Source: Collinsella aerofaciens
GTDB taxonomy: Bacteria; Actinomycetota; Coriobacteriia; Coriobacteriales; Coriobacteriaceae
Direction: 5' to 3'
DNA length: 64,000 bases
Assembly (NCBI GenBank): GCA_008671135.1
Contig: RQAP01000032.1
Span: 1 to 64,000 of the forward strand
This document shows, piece by piece, positions 32,894 to 41,593 of this stretch (position 1 is its first letter; each line of letters opens with the position of its first letter). The notes beneath the pieces are model-generated. The model searched no databases. It worked only from the letters and a program-made list of their open reading frames with translations, and was not told the origin of the DNA. Both the position numbers and the translations under genes were made by a program.

Positions 32894-34897
32894 ATGGCTA
32901 AGTTTGACATCATCGCCGCGACCGGTTGCCCGACCGGCATTGCGCACACCTTCATGGCGAAGGAGGCGCTGGAGAAGGCAGCTGCCGAGCGCGGTCTGAC
33001 CATTAAGGTCGAGACTCATGGCCAGGTCGGTGTCGAGAACGAGCTCACCAAGAGTGAGATCGCTGGTGCCAAGGCCGTCGTCGTCGCAGCCGACAAGGAT
33101 GTCCAGGCTGAGCGTTTCGCCGGCAAGCCCATGGTTTCCGTTGGTGTTTCCAAGGCCCTGTCCGTTGAGGCCGCCGGTAAGCTGATTGATCGCGCGCTCT
33201 CCGCCAAGGGTGACGACACGGTTGCAGCTGCCGCCGATGTCGAGGACGATGTCGAGGAGAAGGAGTCCATCGGCCACATCATCTACAAGCACCTCATGAA
33301 CGGCGTCAGCCACATGCTGGTCTTCGTCGTTGCCGGTGGTGTTCTGACCGCTGTCTCGTTCCTGTGGGGCATTACGTCCTTCGATTCGACGGCGTCTGAC
33401 TACAACAGCTTTGCTGCGATGCTCAAGATCATCGGCGGCATCGCAATGAACCTCATGGTTCCGGTGCTTTCCGCCTACATCGCCGAATCCATCGGCAAGC
33501 GCCCGGCGCTCGTTCCCGGTTTTGTTGCCGGTATGATCGCCATCCAGGGCCTGCCTGTTAACGCCGAGACCGGCATGATCGACGCCGGTGGCGCCGGCGT
33601 GGGCTTCGGCTTCCTGGGCGGCATCGTCGGTGGCTTCCTCGCCGGCTATGTTATCCTGCTGCTCGAGAAGGTCTTTGCCGGTCTGCCCAAGAACCTGGAC
33701 GGCCTCAAGGCTATCTTCCTGTACCCGCTGTTCTCGACGGCTATTGTCGGCCTGGTCATGCTCGGCATTTCCGGCCCCATGGCTGCCATCAACACCGCCA
33801 TGATGGACTTCCTCAAGGGCCTGTCCGCCTCTGGCGCCGTTGTACTGGGTCTTGCCATTGGCTGCATGTGCGCCTTTGACATGGGCGGCCCGGTCAACAA
33901 GGCTGCTTACGTCACCGGTACTGCTATGCTCACCGAGGCTTTGGCCGCCGGTGTTGGCACCGATACCTACAACTTCGGCACCAACTTCATGGCTGCCGTC
34001 TCCGCCGCCTGCATCGTTCCGCCGCTGATCACCACCTTTGCCGTCGTTGTCGGCAAGAAGTACTTCAGCCAGGAGGATCACGACGCCGGTGTCGTCAACC
34101 TCATCCTTGGTTGCACCCACATCACCGAGGGCGCCATTCCGTTCATGACCAAGAACATCTGGCCCGTCATGCCCATCATGATGCTCGGTTCCTCTATCGC
34201 TTCGATCCTGACCATTATGTTCAACGTTCACGATCCGGCGCCTCACGGTGGCTTCCTGGTCCTGCCCGTTGTCGAGAACGGTCCGCTTTGGGTCCTCGCG
34301 ATCCTCATCGGCGCTGTGGTCGGTGGCATCCTGTTCGTGGCCTTCAAGAAGTACGACTTCGAGAAGAATCAGAAGGCCGCTCCTGCAGCCAAGCCGGTTG
34401 AGGCTCCCAAGGCCGCTGCCGTCGAGGCCCCCAAGGCCGAGGCTGCCGACTTCGTGAAGGTCGAGAATGTCTTTGTCGCCGAGGACTTCGCTTCTCGTGA
34501 CGAGGCTCTGAGCTTCGTTTCCAACCAGGCCGTCAAGGCCGGTATCGCCAGCGACGCCGACGCCGTGATGAACGCCTTCCTGGCCCGCGAGGCCGAGGGC
34601 ACCACGGGCATGATGGAGGGCTTCGCCATCCCGCATGCCAAGTCCGACGCCATTACCGAGGCTGCCGTCATCGTCGTCAAGGACGAGTCCGGCGTGACCG
34701 GTTGGGACACCATGGACGGCGCTCCCGTCAACGTGGCTATCGCCCTGCTCATCCCCGGTGCCCAGGCCGGCACCACGCACCTCAAGATCCTGTCCAAGGT
34801 TGCCGAGGCGCTCATGGACGAGGACTTCCGTGCCACCGTCAAGGGTTCCACCGACGCCGCCGAGATCGCCAAGACGATCAACGCCCGCCTGGTCTAA
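32894..34897 (+). CDS. fruA: Fructose-type PTS permease, fused EIIB-EIIC-EIIA
   Basis: This 667-residue permease imports and phosphorylates a hexose, most likely fructose, forming the 1-phosphate. Domains in order are IIB (1-100, phospho-Cys C12 in AATGCPTGIAHT), a linker, membrane IIC (about 130-495), an Ala/Pro/Lys-rich linker (about 498-520), and IIA (about 525-667, phospho-His H581 in FAIPHAKS). AAGGAGGGA precedes ATG 32894. The RpiR regulator, HPr, EI and two 1-phosphofructokinase genes around it form a complete uptake and entry route. Mannitol or another sugar cannot be fully excluded. Confidence 0.9.
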   Translation: MAKFDIIAATGCPTGIAHTFMAKEALEKAAAERGLTIKVETHGQVGVENELTKSEIAGAKAVVVAADKDVQAERFAGKPMVSVGVSKALSVEAAGKLIDRALSAKGDDTVAAAADVEDDVEEKESIGHIIYKHLMNGVSHMLVFVVAGGVLTAVSFLWGITSFDSTASDYNSFAAMLKIIGGIAMNLMVPVLSAYIAESIGKRPALVPGFVAGMIAIQGLPVNAETGMIDAGGAGVGFGFLGGIVGGFLAGYVILLLEKVFAGLPKNLDGLKAIFLYPLFSTAIVGLVMLGISGPMAAINTAMMDFLKGLSASGAVVLGLAIGCMCAFDMGGPVNKAAYVTGTAMLTEALAAGVGTDTYNFGTNFMAAVSAACIVPPLITTFAVVVGKKYFSQEDHDAGVVNLILGCTHITEGAIPFMTKNIWPVMPIMMLGSSIASILTIMFNVHDPAPHGGFLVLPVVENGPLWVLAILIGAVVGGILFVAFKKYDFEKNQKAAPAAKPVEAPKAAAVEAPKAEAADFVKVENVFVAEDFASRDEALSFVSNQAVKAGIASDADAVMNAFLAREAEGTTGMMEGFAIPHAKSDAITEAAVIVVKDESGVTGWDTMDGAPVNVAIALLIPGAQAGTTHLKILSKVAEALMDEDFRATVKGSTDAAEIAKTINARLV

Positions 34898-34932
34898 TCC
34901 CACGGTACGCGAATACCATCGCCCCCTGTATA

Positions 34933-34968
34933 AAAGGCGGAGTCCCTCTCCAGGGCCTTCGCCTTTTT
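34933..34968 (+). terminator. Terminator after the PTS permease gene
   Basis: AAAGGCGGAG pairs with CCTTCGCCTTT and is followed by TTT. Confidence 0.8.
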
Positions 34969-34979
34969 CTATCCCTCCC

Positions 34980-35052
34980 ATAAGTTGCGGTGAAATAGGG
35001 ACTGTTTAAACGATTCAACCCCAAATTTAGTCCCTATTTCACCGCAACTTAT
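34980..35052. repeat. Perfect 24-bp palindromic repeat, copy 2
   Basis: The left arm (34980-35003, starting ATAAGTTGCGGTGAAATAG) and the right arm (35029-35052) are perfect inverted repeats of 24 bases. They enclose a 25-base A+T-richer loop containing GTTTAAAC. The outer 19 bases match the repeat at 866-942. It lies 12 bases after the T-run of the PTS terminator. Confidence 0.85.
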
Positions 35053-35155
35053 AAAAGGTCATAGAGGGGGCTACCTATCGAGTCTTTGTCGCGAACAGAT
35101 CATCAGCCAGATTTCCGTTTGCACGATATTGCTCTGGACCGACCGATTTTCCGCA

Positions 35156-35284
35156 GCTCGCCCGCCGGGCGGGGCGGTTAAGTTTGTCGCGAGTTCCGCA
35201 CGCAAAGGAAAGCACTTAATGTGCTTTCCGTCTTGCGCAGGACTGTAGAGCAGCAAACTTAACCGCCCCGCCCGGCGGGCGAGC
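35156..35284. repeat. Nested 129-bp palindromic element with 31-bp perfect arms
   Basis: The arms at 35156-35186 and 35254-35284 are perfect inverted repeats (GCTCGCCCGCCGGGCGGGGC... on the left). The 67-base spacer holds a second hairpin, GGAAAGCAC-TTAAT-GTGCTTTCC (35207-35229). It codes for nothing and is followed by about 140 bases of ptsH leader. Size and terminal inverted repeats suggest a MITE or REP-like element. I see no clear target-site duplication. Confidence 0.8.
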
Positions 35285-35421
35285 GTGCAGGAACGACATC
35301 TGTCCAACAATTCGTCCGAAACATAATGAAAAACCGTTTGATGTGAGTTAATATAAACAACGTCGTGAATCTGACTCCTGCCACATGCATGACAGGGGTT
35401 AAACACAAAAAGGAGTCAATT

Positions 35422-35685
35422 ATGGTTTCTGAGAAGGCTACCCTCGTTAATCCTCAGGGTCTGCACATGCGTCCGGCTGGTCTGTTCGCCTCCACCATGG
35501 GCAAGTACGCCTGTGACGTGACGGTCGTCACCCCCGAGAAGGAGGTCAACGGCAAGTCCCCGATGGCCCTCATGGCTGCTGGTATCCCCTGCGGCACCGA
35601 GGTCGAGGTAAAGTGCGACGGCGCTGACGAGGCCGAGGCTCTGGCTGCTGCCATCGAGCTCATCAAGAGCGGTCTTGGCGAGTAG
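35422..35685 (+). CDS. ptsH: Phosphocarrier protein HPr
   Basis: HPr passes phosphate from EI to the sugar-specific EIIA domains. The 87-residue protein has the phospho-His H15 in NPQGLHMRPAG and the regulatory Ser46 in GKSPMALM, so HPr-Ser control by an HPr kinase is possible. AAAGGAG precedes ATG 35422. It is followed after 127 bases by ptsI. Confidence 0.95.
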   Translation: MVSEKATLVNPQGLHMRPAGLFASTMGKYACDVTVVTPEKEVNGKSPMALMAAGIPCGTEVEVKCDGADEAEALAAAIELIKSGLGE

Positions 35686-35812
35686 AACTCAAACGGGTCG
35701 CATGTTGAACAACTAAGTTCATATTTGGGGGCGCAGTGACCTGTTGTAAGGTAGCTGCGCTCTTTTGTCATGGATATGGCAAAACGCTTTATCACATGAC
35801 ACGGAGAGAGGA

Positions 35813-37522
35813 ATGGGAATGTATCAGGGAGTCAACGCTTCCGAGGGCATCGGTATCGGCACCGTCATGGTCGCCGTCGATCCCGACTTGACGTTTGAGC
35901 CGCACGAGGTTGCTGATTCGGCAGCAGAGAAGGAGCGCTATCAGTCCGCTCTTTCGGTCTTCTGCGAGAAGACCCAGGCTCAGGCCGACCACATGAAGGA
36001 GACGGTGGGCGAGGCCGAGGCCGAGATCATGAGTGGACACATTGTCCTGGCTCAGGACCCGGGCATGACCGACGCCATCAACGCCGCCATTGACGGCGGT
36101 ACCTGCGCCGAGCAGGCGCTCATGGACACCTCGACCATGTTCGAGAACATGTTCCTGTCCATGGACGACGAGATGTTCCGTCTGCGCGCGGCCGACATCG
36201 CCGACATCCGCACCGGTATTCTGGCCGAGCTGCTGGGCAAGGAGGTCGTCGACCTCTCCGTCCTGCCCGAGAACACCGTCGTTGTCGTGCATGACCTCAC
36301 GCCGTCCATGACCGCCACGATCGATAAGGCCCACGTTGCCGGTATCGTCACCGAGACCGGTGGCCGCACGTCGCACTCCGCGATCATCGCGCGCGCCCTC
36401 GAGATTCCGGCTGTCCTTTCGGTTTCCAACAGCTGCACCGCGCTGCGCAACGGTATGACCGTTGTCGTCGATGGTGGCAAGGGTATCGTTGAGGCCGATC
36501 CCGACGAGGAGACGCTCGCTGCCTACACCGCCAAGGCCGAGGCCTTCGCTGCCGAGAAGGCAGCCCTCGAGGCCTTCCGTGGCAAGCCGTCCGTGACTGC
36601 CGATGGCATCAAGAAGATCATCGCCTGCAACATCGGTAACCCCGATGACGTGCCCAACGCGCTCGATCACGACGCCGAGGCCATCGGCCTGTTCCGCTCC
36701 GAGTTCCTGTTCATGGACTCCGCTGAGCTTCCTTCCGAGGAGGAGCAGTTCAACGCCTACCGTAAGGTCGCCAGCGCGCTCAAGGGTGCTCCGGTCATCA
36801 TCCGCACGCTCGATGTGGGTGGCGACAAGGAGATTCCGTATCTGCATATGGTCAAGGAAGACAACCCCTTCATGGGCTTCCGCGCCGTGCGTTACTGCCT
36901 GGCCAATCCCGACCAGTACAAGGTCCAGCTCCGCGCTCTGCTGCGCGCTAGCGCCTTCGGTGACGTCAAGATCATGATCCCGCTCGTCACCTGCGTCGAG
37001 GAGGTCTTGGCTGTCAAGGAGCTCGTCGAGCAGTGCAAGGCCGAGCTGACCGAAGAGGGTCGCAAGTTCAACGAGAACATCGAGGTCGGCATCATGGTCG
37101 AGACGCCCGCCGCTTCGCTGCTCGCAGACCGTCTTGCCGAGGTTGCCGACTTCTTCTCCATCGGCACCAACGACCTGATCGGCTACACCATGTGCGCCGA
37201 CCGTGGCAACGACACCATCTCCAACCTGTACCAGGTGTACTATCCCGCCGTGCTCCGCTCGCTCAAGAACATCATCGAGAGCGGCGTGAAGGCCGGCATC
37301 ATGGTCGGTATGTGCGGCGAGGCCGCTGCCGATCCGCTGCTCGAGCCGCTGCTGATCAGCTGGGGCCTGGAGGAGTTCTCGATGAGCGCTCCGTCGATCC
37401 TGCGCGCCCGCAAGACCATCAGTCAGTGGACCAAGGCCGAGTGCGACGAGCTCGCCGAGAAGGCGCTCGCCTGCAACACCGCCGCCGAGGTCAAGGCTCT
37501 GCTCGAGTCCGCAGCTCGCTAA
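35813..37522 (+). CDS. ptsI: PTS enzyme I (phosphoenolpyruvate-protein phosphotransferase)
   Basis: EI takes phosphate from PEP and gives it to HPr. The 569-residue protein has the phospho-His H188 in GGRTSHSAII, the PEP-binding FRSEFLFMD and DVGGDKEIPYL motifs, GIMVETPAA, and the active Cys in MCGEAAAD near residue 501 (usually MCGEMAGD). GGAGAGAGGA precedes ATG 35813; ATG 35819 is possible. It shares the locus with HPr and the fructose-type permease. Confidence 0.95.
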   Translation: MGMYQGVNASEGIGIGTVMVAVDPDLTFEPHEVADSAAEKERYQSALSVFCEKTQAQADHMKETVGEAEAEIMSGHIVLAQDPGMTDAINAAIDGGTCAEQALMDTSTMFENMFLSMDDEMFRLRAADIADIRTGILAELLGKEVVDLSVLPENTVVVVHDLTPSMTATIDKAHVAGIVTETGGRTSHSAIIARALEIPAVLSVSNSCTALRNGMTVVVDGGKGIVEADPDEETLAAYTAKAEAFAAEKAALEAFRGKPSVTADGIKKIIACNIGNPDDVPNALDHDAEAIGLFRSEFLFMDSAELPSEEEQFNAYRKVASALKGAPVIIRTLDVGGDKEIPYLHMVKEDNPFMGFRAVRYCLANPDQYKVQLRALLRASAFGDVKIMIPLVTCVEEVLAVKELVEQCKAELTEEGRKFNENIEVGIMVETPAASLLADRLAEVADFFSIGTNDLIGYTMCADRGNDTISNLYQVYYPAVLRSLKNIIESGVKAGIMVGMCGEAAADPLLEPLLISWGLEEFSMSAPSILRARKTISQWTKAECDELAEKALACNTAAEVKALLESAAR

Positions 37523-37539
37523 TTTGGTATCAGAGGTAA

Positions 37540-37569
37540 CCGCGTGGTTGGAATGGGCCGGCCACGCGG
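37540..37569 (+). other. Intergenic hairpin between ptsI and the first fruK
   Basis: CCGCGTGG pairs with CCACGCGG around a 14-base loop, with no T-run. It may be a processing or stabilising structure within a ptsI-fruK transcript. Confidence 0.45.
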
Positions 37570-37596
37570 CCCTCACATATACAGGGGGTACTGTAA

Positions 37597-38529
37597 ATGT
37601 TCTACACGCTAACCGCTAACCCGGCTGTCGACATGACGGTTTCGAGCTCTCCGCTCGAGCCCGACGAGAACGTCCGCACCGGCTCGGCCAGCTACACGGC
37701 TAACGGCAAGGGCCTCGACGTGTCCTTCGCCTTTAAGAAGATGGGCGTCGACACCGTCGCGCTCGGCTTCTTCGCCGGCTTCACGGGCAAGTTCATCGTC
37801 GAGGAGGTCATGAACCTGGGTTGCCTCTGCCGCCCGGTCTGGACCGACGGTATCACGCGCATTAACACCTACGTCAACGATGGCCAGCACGAGTACGGCA
37901 TCCTGAACCCGGGTGCTCCGATCACGCCGCAGCACCAGGAGGAGCTCTACAACATCCTGGACACCGCGGGCGATCTCGAGTGCCTGATCGTTTCTGGCTC
38001 CGTGCCTCCCAAAGCTACGCCCGACTTCCTGGCTCAGGTCATGGAGCACGCTCAGGCCCGTGGCGCCGACGTCGTCCTGGACCTGTCCTCCGACAAGCTC
38101 AAGGAGCTCGCTCACAAGAAGCCGCTGCTCATCAAGCCGAACCATCACGAGATGAAGGCCATCTTCGGCGTGCCGGTCGACACCGACGACGAGGTTCGCG
38201 TTGCCATGAAGATGGCTCACGACGCTGGCGTTCAGAACGTGCTGCTCACCCGTGGTAGCCGCGGCGACGCTTACTTCTCCAACGGCGAGGACATCTGGTA
38301 CGCCAAGCGTGAGTTCAACATCAAGCTGGTTTCTTCCGTCTGCGCCGGCGACTGCACCCTCGCTGCGTTCCTGCACAAGTGGTACAGGGATCGCGACAAC
38401 GTCGAGGAGGCCATGAAGCTCGCTATGGCCACCGGCGCCAACGTTGCCGAGTCCGTCGGCATCGGTGACTTCGGTCACGTCGACGAGTACAGCAAGCGCG
38501 TTGCCGTCCGCAAGCTCGATCGTCAGTAA
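37597..38529 (+). CDS. fruK: 1-phosphofructokinase family sugar kinase, first of tandem pair
   Basis: The 310-residue PfkB-type kinase probably converts fructose-1-phosphate, the PTS product, to fructose-1,6-bisphosphate. Family marks are MFYTLTANPAVD at the N-terminus, ANGKGLDVS, the SGSVPP loop and the catalytic Asp in VCAGDCTLAAF. In most PfkB kinases that last motif begins GAGD; here the first Gly is Cys. It lies 74 bases after ptsI. Tagatose-6-phosphate kinase (LacC-like) is an alternative. Confidence 0.86.
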   Translation: MFYTLTANPAVDMTVSSSPLEPDENVRTGSASYTANGKGLDVSFAFKKMGVDTVALGFFAGFTGKFIVEEVMNLGCLCRPVWTDGITRINTYVNDGQHEYGILNPGAPITPQHQEELYNILDTAGDLECLIVSGSVPPKATPDFLAQVMEHAQARGADVVLDLSSDKLKELAHKKPLLIKPNHHEMKAIFGVPVDTDDEVRVAMKMAHDAGVQNVLLTRGSRGDAYFSNGEDIWYAKREFNIKLVSSVCAGDCTLAAFLHKWYRDRDNVEEAMKLAMATGANVAESVGIGDFGHVDEYSKRVAVRKLDRQ

Positions 38530-38557
38530 TCGAACCGCGACATATTCGTGCGCATGT

Positions 38558-38587
38558 GGCGCCCCGGTTTGGCTGGGGCGCCTTTTT
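38558..38587 (+). terminator. Terminator after the first fruK-type gene
   Basis: GGCGCCCC pairs with GGGGCGCC and is followed by TTTTT. Confidence 0.88.
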
Positions 38588-38716
38588 GTTCCGCCACGGG
38601 GGAGAGGTGTCCCGCCGTACTTCACCGCTTCCACACCGTTCACCGAGTTGTCCTAGCCTTTTACCGATGCGTGGAATATACTTTCATTAACACGTTGCTT
38701 CGTGAAAGGAACATTC

Positions 38717-39649
38717 ATGATTTACACGCTCACTGCAAATCCCGCTATTGACTACAACATCGCCTGCGACGGTCTTGCTGCCAACACCGTCACGCGTACC
38801 CGCAACGCCGTCTACACGCCCAACGGCAAGGGCCTAAACGTCTCGTTTACGCTCGATCACTACGGCGTCGACACCACGATCCTGGGCTTTTTCGCCGGTT
38901 TCTCGGGCGAGTTTATCGTTAAGGGCGCCGAGGCCCTGGGCGTGCCCGTCAAACCCGTGTGGACCGACGGCATTACGCGCGTCAATGTGTTCCTCAACGC
39001 CGGCCCCGACACCGAGTACAACATGGTCAACGCCGGTGCCGCTATCAACGAGGCCAACGAGCAGGAGATGTTTGAGCTCATCGATTCGCTCGATGACATG
39101 ACCTGCCTGGTCATCAGCGGCTCGCTGCCTCCCAACACTTCCGAGGGCTTCTTGGCCGAGGTCCTGCGCCGCGTCAAGGCCAAGGGGGCCGAGTTCGTCC
39201 TCGACATCTCGAGCCATCAGCTGGCAGACCTCATTGCCATGGAGCCGCTGCTGATCAAGCCCAATGACGACGAGCTGCTCGACATCTTTGGCATTAAGGT
39301 GAGCGGTGGCGACGATGAGTCCGTCAAGGGCGCTATGGCCGAGCTGCACGCTAAGGGCGCCAAGAACGTGCTGCTGACCCTCGGTGGCGCCGGTGCGTAC
39401 TTCTCCAACGGCGAGCACATCTGGTTTGCCAATCGCACCTTCGACGTCAAGCTGCTGTCGACGGTGTGCGCCGGCGATTCCTCGCTCGCTGCCTTCCTGT
39501 CCGTATGGCACGACGCTCCCAAGCGCGTCGAGGATGCCCTCCGTCTGTCGATGGCCACCGGCGCCAACGTGGTCGAGTGCCCGGGCCTGGGCGACTTTGC
39601 CAAGGTGGACGAATACAAGAAGAACATCGAAGTTCGTCAGGTCTGCTAG
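38717..39649 (+). CDS. 1-phosphofructokinase family sugar kinase, second of tandem pair
   Basis: The 310-residue protein is exactly as long as its upstream neighbour and has the same layout: IYTLTANPAIDYN, PNGKGLNVSF, SGSLPPNTS and VCAGDSSLAAF, with Cys again in place of the first Gly of GAGD. It is a clear paralogue, separated by a terminator and probably under its own promoter (TATACT near 38673). GAAAGGAA precedes ATG 38717. The two may differ in substrate (fructose-1-P versus tagatose-6-P or another ketose phosphate) or in expression. Confidence 0.84.
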   Translation: MIYTLTANPAIDYNIACDGLAANTVTRTRNAVYTPNGKGLNVSFTLDHYGVDTTILGFFAGFSGEFIVKGAEALGVPVKPVWTDGITRVNVFLNAGPDTEYNMVNAGAAINEANEQEMFELIDSLDDMTCLVISGSLPPNTSEGFLAEVLRRVKAKGAEFVLDISSHQLADLIAMEPLLIKPNDDELLDIFGIKVSGGDDESVKGAMAELHAKGAKNVLLTLGGAGAYFSNGEHIWFANRTFDVKLLSTVCAGDSSLAAFLSVWHDAPKRVEDALRLSMATGANVVECPGLGDFAKVDEYKKNIEVRQVC

Positions 39650-39671
39650 CCGCATCGAAAAATCGCTGCCG

Positions 39672-39707
39672 AACACCCGCTTTGGATCTCCGAGGCGGGT
39701 GTTTTTT
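39672..39707 (+). terminator. Terminator after the second fruK-type gene
   Basis: AACACCCGC pairs with GCGGGTGTT and is followed by a T-run. Confidence 0.88.
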
Positions 39708-39844
39708 GTGCACTGAACGCATATGGCGTCTGCTGTCTCGTTTTATGGAATTGACGACGCGATTGCGTGTGCGCGCTTTCTTGTTTCTTGCTAGACTTCT
39801 TGAGAACCATCGATTTACGCTCACAAGTGCAGGAGGCCATAGGC

Positions 39845-41239
39845 ATGTGCAATGTTTCGCTCAACGGTACTCAACCGTCCGATGCGTCCCTGCGCGTCCT
39901 GCGCGCGCTTGAGGCGGCTGGTCTTGAGGCTTGGTACGTGGGTGGTTGGGTGCGCGACGCCCTGATGGGGTGCGCCAGCCACGATGTTGATATGTGCTGT
40001 AGCGGCCTGTGGCAGGAGTCCAAAGCGGCGCTCGAGGCCGCCGGCATCGCGGTTGTGGAGTCGGGCATTAAATTTGGCGGAATCACGGCTATTTCCGATG
40101 GCGAGCGTATCGAGGTCACCACGTACCGTCTGGATGGCTTTTACACCGATGGTCGCCATCCCCAGAGTGTGGAACGTGCCGCCTCGCTCGAGGACGATCT
40201 GGCGCGCCGCGACTTTACCGTCAACGCCATGGCCTGGCATCCCGAGCGCGGGCTTGTCGACCGCTACGACGGCCAGGGTGACTTGGAGCGCAAGCTGATT
40301 CGCGCTGTCGGCGATCCCAAGCGTCGCTTTAACGAGGACGCCCTTCGCATGCTGCGTGCGGTACGCTTTGCCTGCCGCCTGGACTTTATGATTGAGCCCG
40401 AGACAAAGCGCGCGCTTGCTGAGTGTGCGCCGTTGCTCGATGCTGTGGCGCGCGAGCGTGTGGGTATTGAGCTCGAGGGCATTCTTTCGACCGGTCATGG
40501 GGGAGACGCGATGCTTCGCTATCCCGAGCTCATCTGTGCCTCTGTGCCCGAGTTGGCAGCGGGTCGCGGCTTTGATCAGCGAAGTGTCTATCATGCGTTT
40601 AACGTCTACGAGCATATCGCCCGTGTGCTGACGGTGGCAGGGGAGCTTGCGCTGTGCGACGGCGTCGCGCCCTCGTCGAGCCTTATGTGGGCGGCGTTTT
40701 TGCACGATGTCTCCAAGCCCGAGTGCTTTACGGTCGATCACGCCGGCAGCGGACACTTCTACGGTCATCCCGAGCTCGGCGCCAAGAAAGCGCACGTCAT
40801 TATGGATCGCCTGGCTCTCTCGCACGACCTGGTGCGCGACGTGTGCCTGCTCATCAAATATCACGACAAGCCGCTGCGCCCCGAGCGCTCCTGCCTGCTC
40901 AATATGATGCGCGCGCTTTCGGGTGAGGGCGTCGACACGGCCCGCCTGATTGACGAGCTCATGGACCTTAAGCGTGCCGACACACTTGGCAAGGCCCCGT
41001 CGTGCTTCTATTACGTTGAGACGATTGAGGAGATGCGCGCGATGGCGCACGAGCTGCTGAGGTCGGGGGAGCCCTATACGCTCAAGATGCTCGCCTTCAA
41101 CGGCGGCGACCTGATCCGTGCTGGAGTCAAGCCCGGGCCGGAACTGGGGCAGCTTCTCAACTCCGCCCTCGACGCCGTGATCGAAGACAACATTCCCAAC
41201 GATCGCGAAGCTCTTTTGGTCCATCTCAACTTGAATTAG
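39845..41239 (+). CDS. cca: CCA tRNA nucleotidyltransferase with HD domain
   Basis: The enzyme adds or repairs the 3'-CCA of tRNAs. The 464-residue protein has the class II polymerase-beta head (VGGWVRDALMG, then the DVDMC metal site), RRDFTVNAMAW, the FNEDALRMLRAVRFA motif, and a C-terminal HD domain (AAFLHDVSKPE). AGGAGG lies nine bases before ATG 39845. The tRNA-Glu gene just downstream already encodes its CCA, so the role here is probably repair or serving tRNAs that lack it. Confidence 0.93.
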   Translation: MCNVSLNGTQPSDASLRVLRALEAAGLEAWYVGGWVRDALMGCASHDVDMCCSGLWQESKAALEAAGIAVVESGIKFGGITAISDGERIEVTTYRLDGFYTDGRHPQSVERAASLEDDLARRDFTVNAMAWHPERGLVDRYDGQGDLERKLIRAVGDPKRRFNEDALRMLRAVRFACRLDFMIEPETKRALAECAPLLDAVARERVGIELEGILSTGHGGDAMLRYPELICASVPELAAGRGFDQRSVYHAFNVYEHIARVLTVAGELALCDGVAPSSSLMWAAFLHDVSKPECFTVDHAGSGHFYGHPELGAKKAHVIMDRLALSHDLVRDVCLLIKYHDKPLRPERSCLLNMMRALSGEGVDTARLIDELMDLKRADTLGKAPSCFYYVETIEEMRAMAHELLRSGEPYTLKMLAFNGGDLIRAGVKPGPELGQLLNSALDAVIEDNIPNDREALLVHLNLN

Positions 41240-41303
41240 CTACCTAGTTTACCTGCGTGTTCCATAACCTGCCGACAATTTTTCGGCAATTTGGAATTTC
41301 TTC

Positions 41304-41332
41304 TTGCGCTGACGTTTTTTGTCCCGTAATAT
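41304..41332 (+). promoter_or_regulatory. Promoter of tRNA-Glu
   Basis: TTGCGC (41304-41309) and TAATAT (41327-41332) are 17 bases apart and end 34 bases before the tRNA. Confidence 0.6.
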
Positions 41333-41366
41333 ATTTCCTCGCAGCACGGCAGTGCAGATGTCATGT

Positions 41367-41443
41367 GGCCCGTTCGTCTAGCGGTTTAGGACGCCGCCCT
41401 CTCAAGGCGGAGATCACCAGTTCGAATCTGGTACGGGCTACCA
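41367..41443 (+). tRNA. tRNA-Glu (anticodon CTC)
   Basis: All cloverleaf arms can be drawn. The acceptor is GGCCCGT with ACGGGCT (a G-T first pair), the D arm is GTCT/GGAC, the anticodon stem CCGCC/GGCGG encloses the loop CTCTCAA with anticodon CTC, and the T arm is ACCAG-TTCGAAT-CTGGT. The 77 bases end in an encoded CCA. CTC reads GAG, the Glu codon most used in these genes. Its own terminator follows. Confidence 0.95.
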
Positions 41444-41453
41444 CGCATCTGAT

Positions 41454-41485
41454 ACCCGGACTTCCCATGGAAGGCCGGGTTTTTT
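41454..41485 (+). terminator. Terminator after tRNA-Glu
   Basis: ACCCGG-CTTCC pairs with GGAAG-CCGGGT and is followed by a T-run. Confidence 0.88.
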
Positions 41486-41593
41486 ATTTTCAAACAACCG
41501 TCTGCAATTCCCGTTTGAACCAGAGCTTTGCGTTCTGTCTATGGTCCTTGCGGGTACAATATCCAAGATATTTTGACTGTTAGAAGGAGTCTC

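Noticed and set aside
32792..34981. 729-codon minus-strand open frame opposite the PTS permease
   Set aside because: It is an antisense shadow. The plus-strand EIIBCA has phosphorylation sites and a good ribosome site.
41271..41290. Hairpin after cca considered as terminator
   Set aside because: The stem is only six pairs (TGCCGA/TCGGCA), the T-run is in the loop and nothing T-rich follows. Support is too weak to list.
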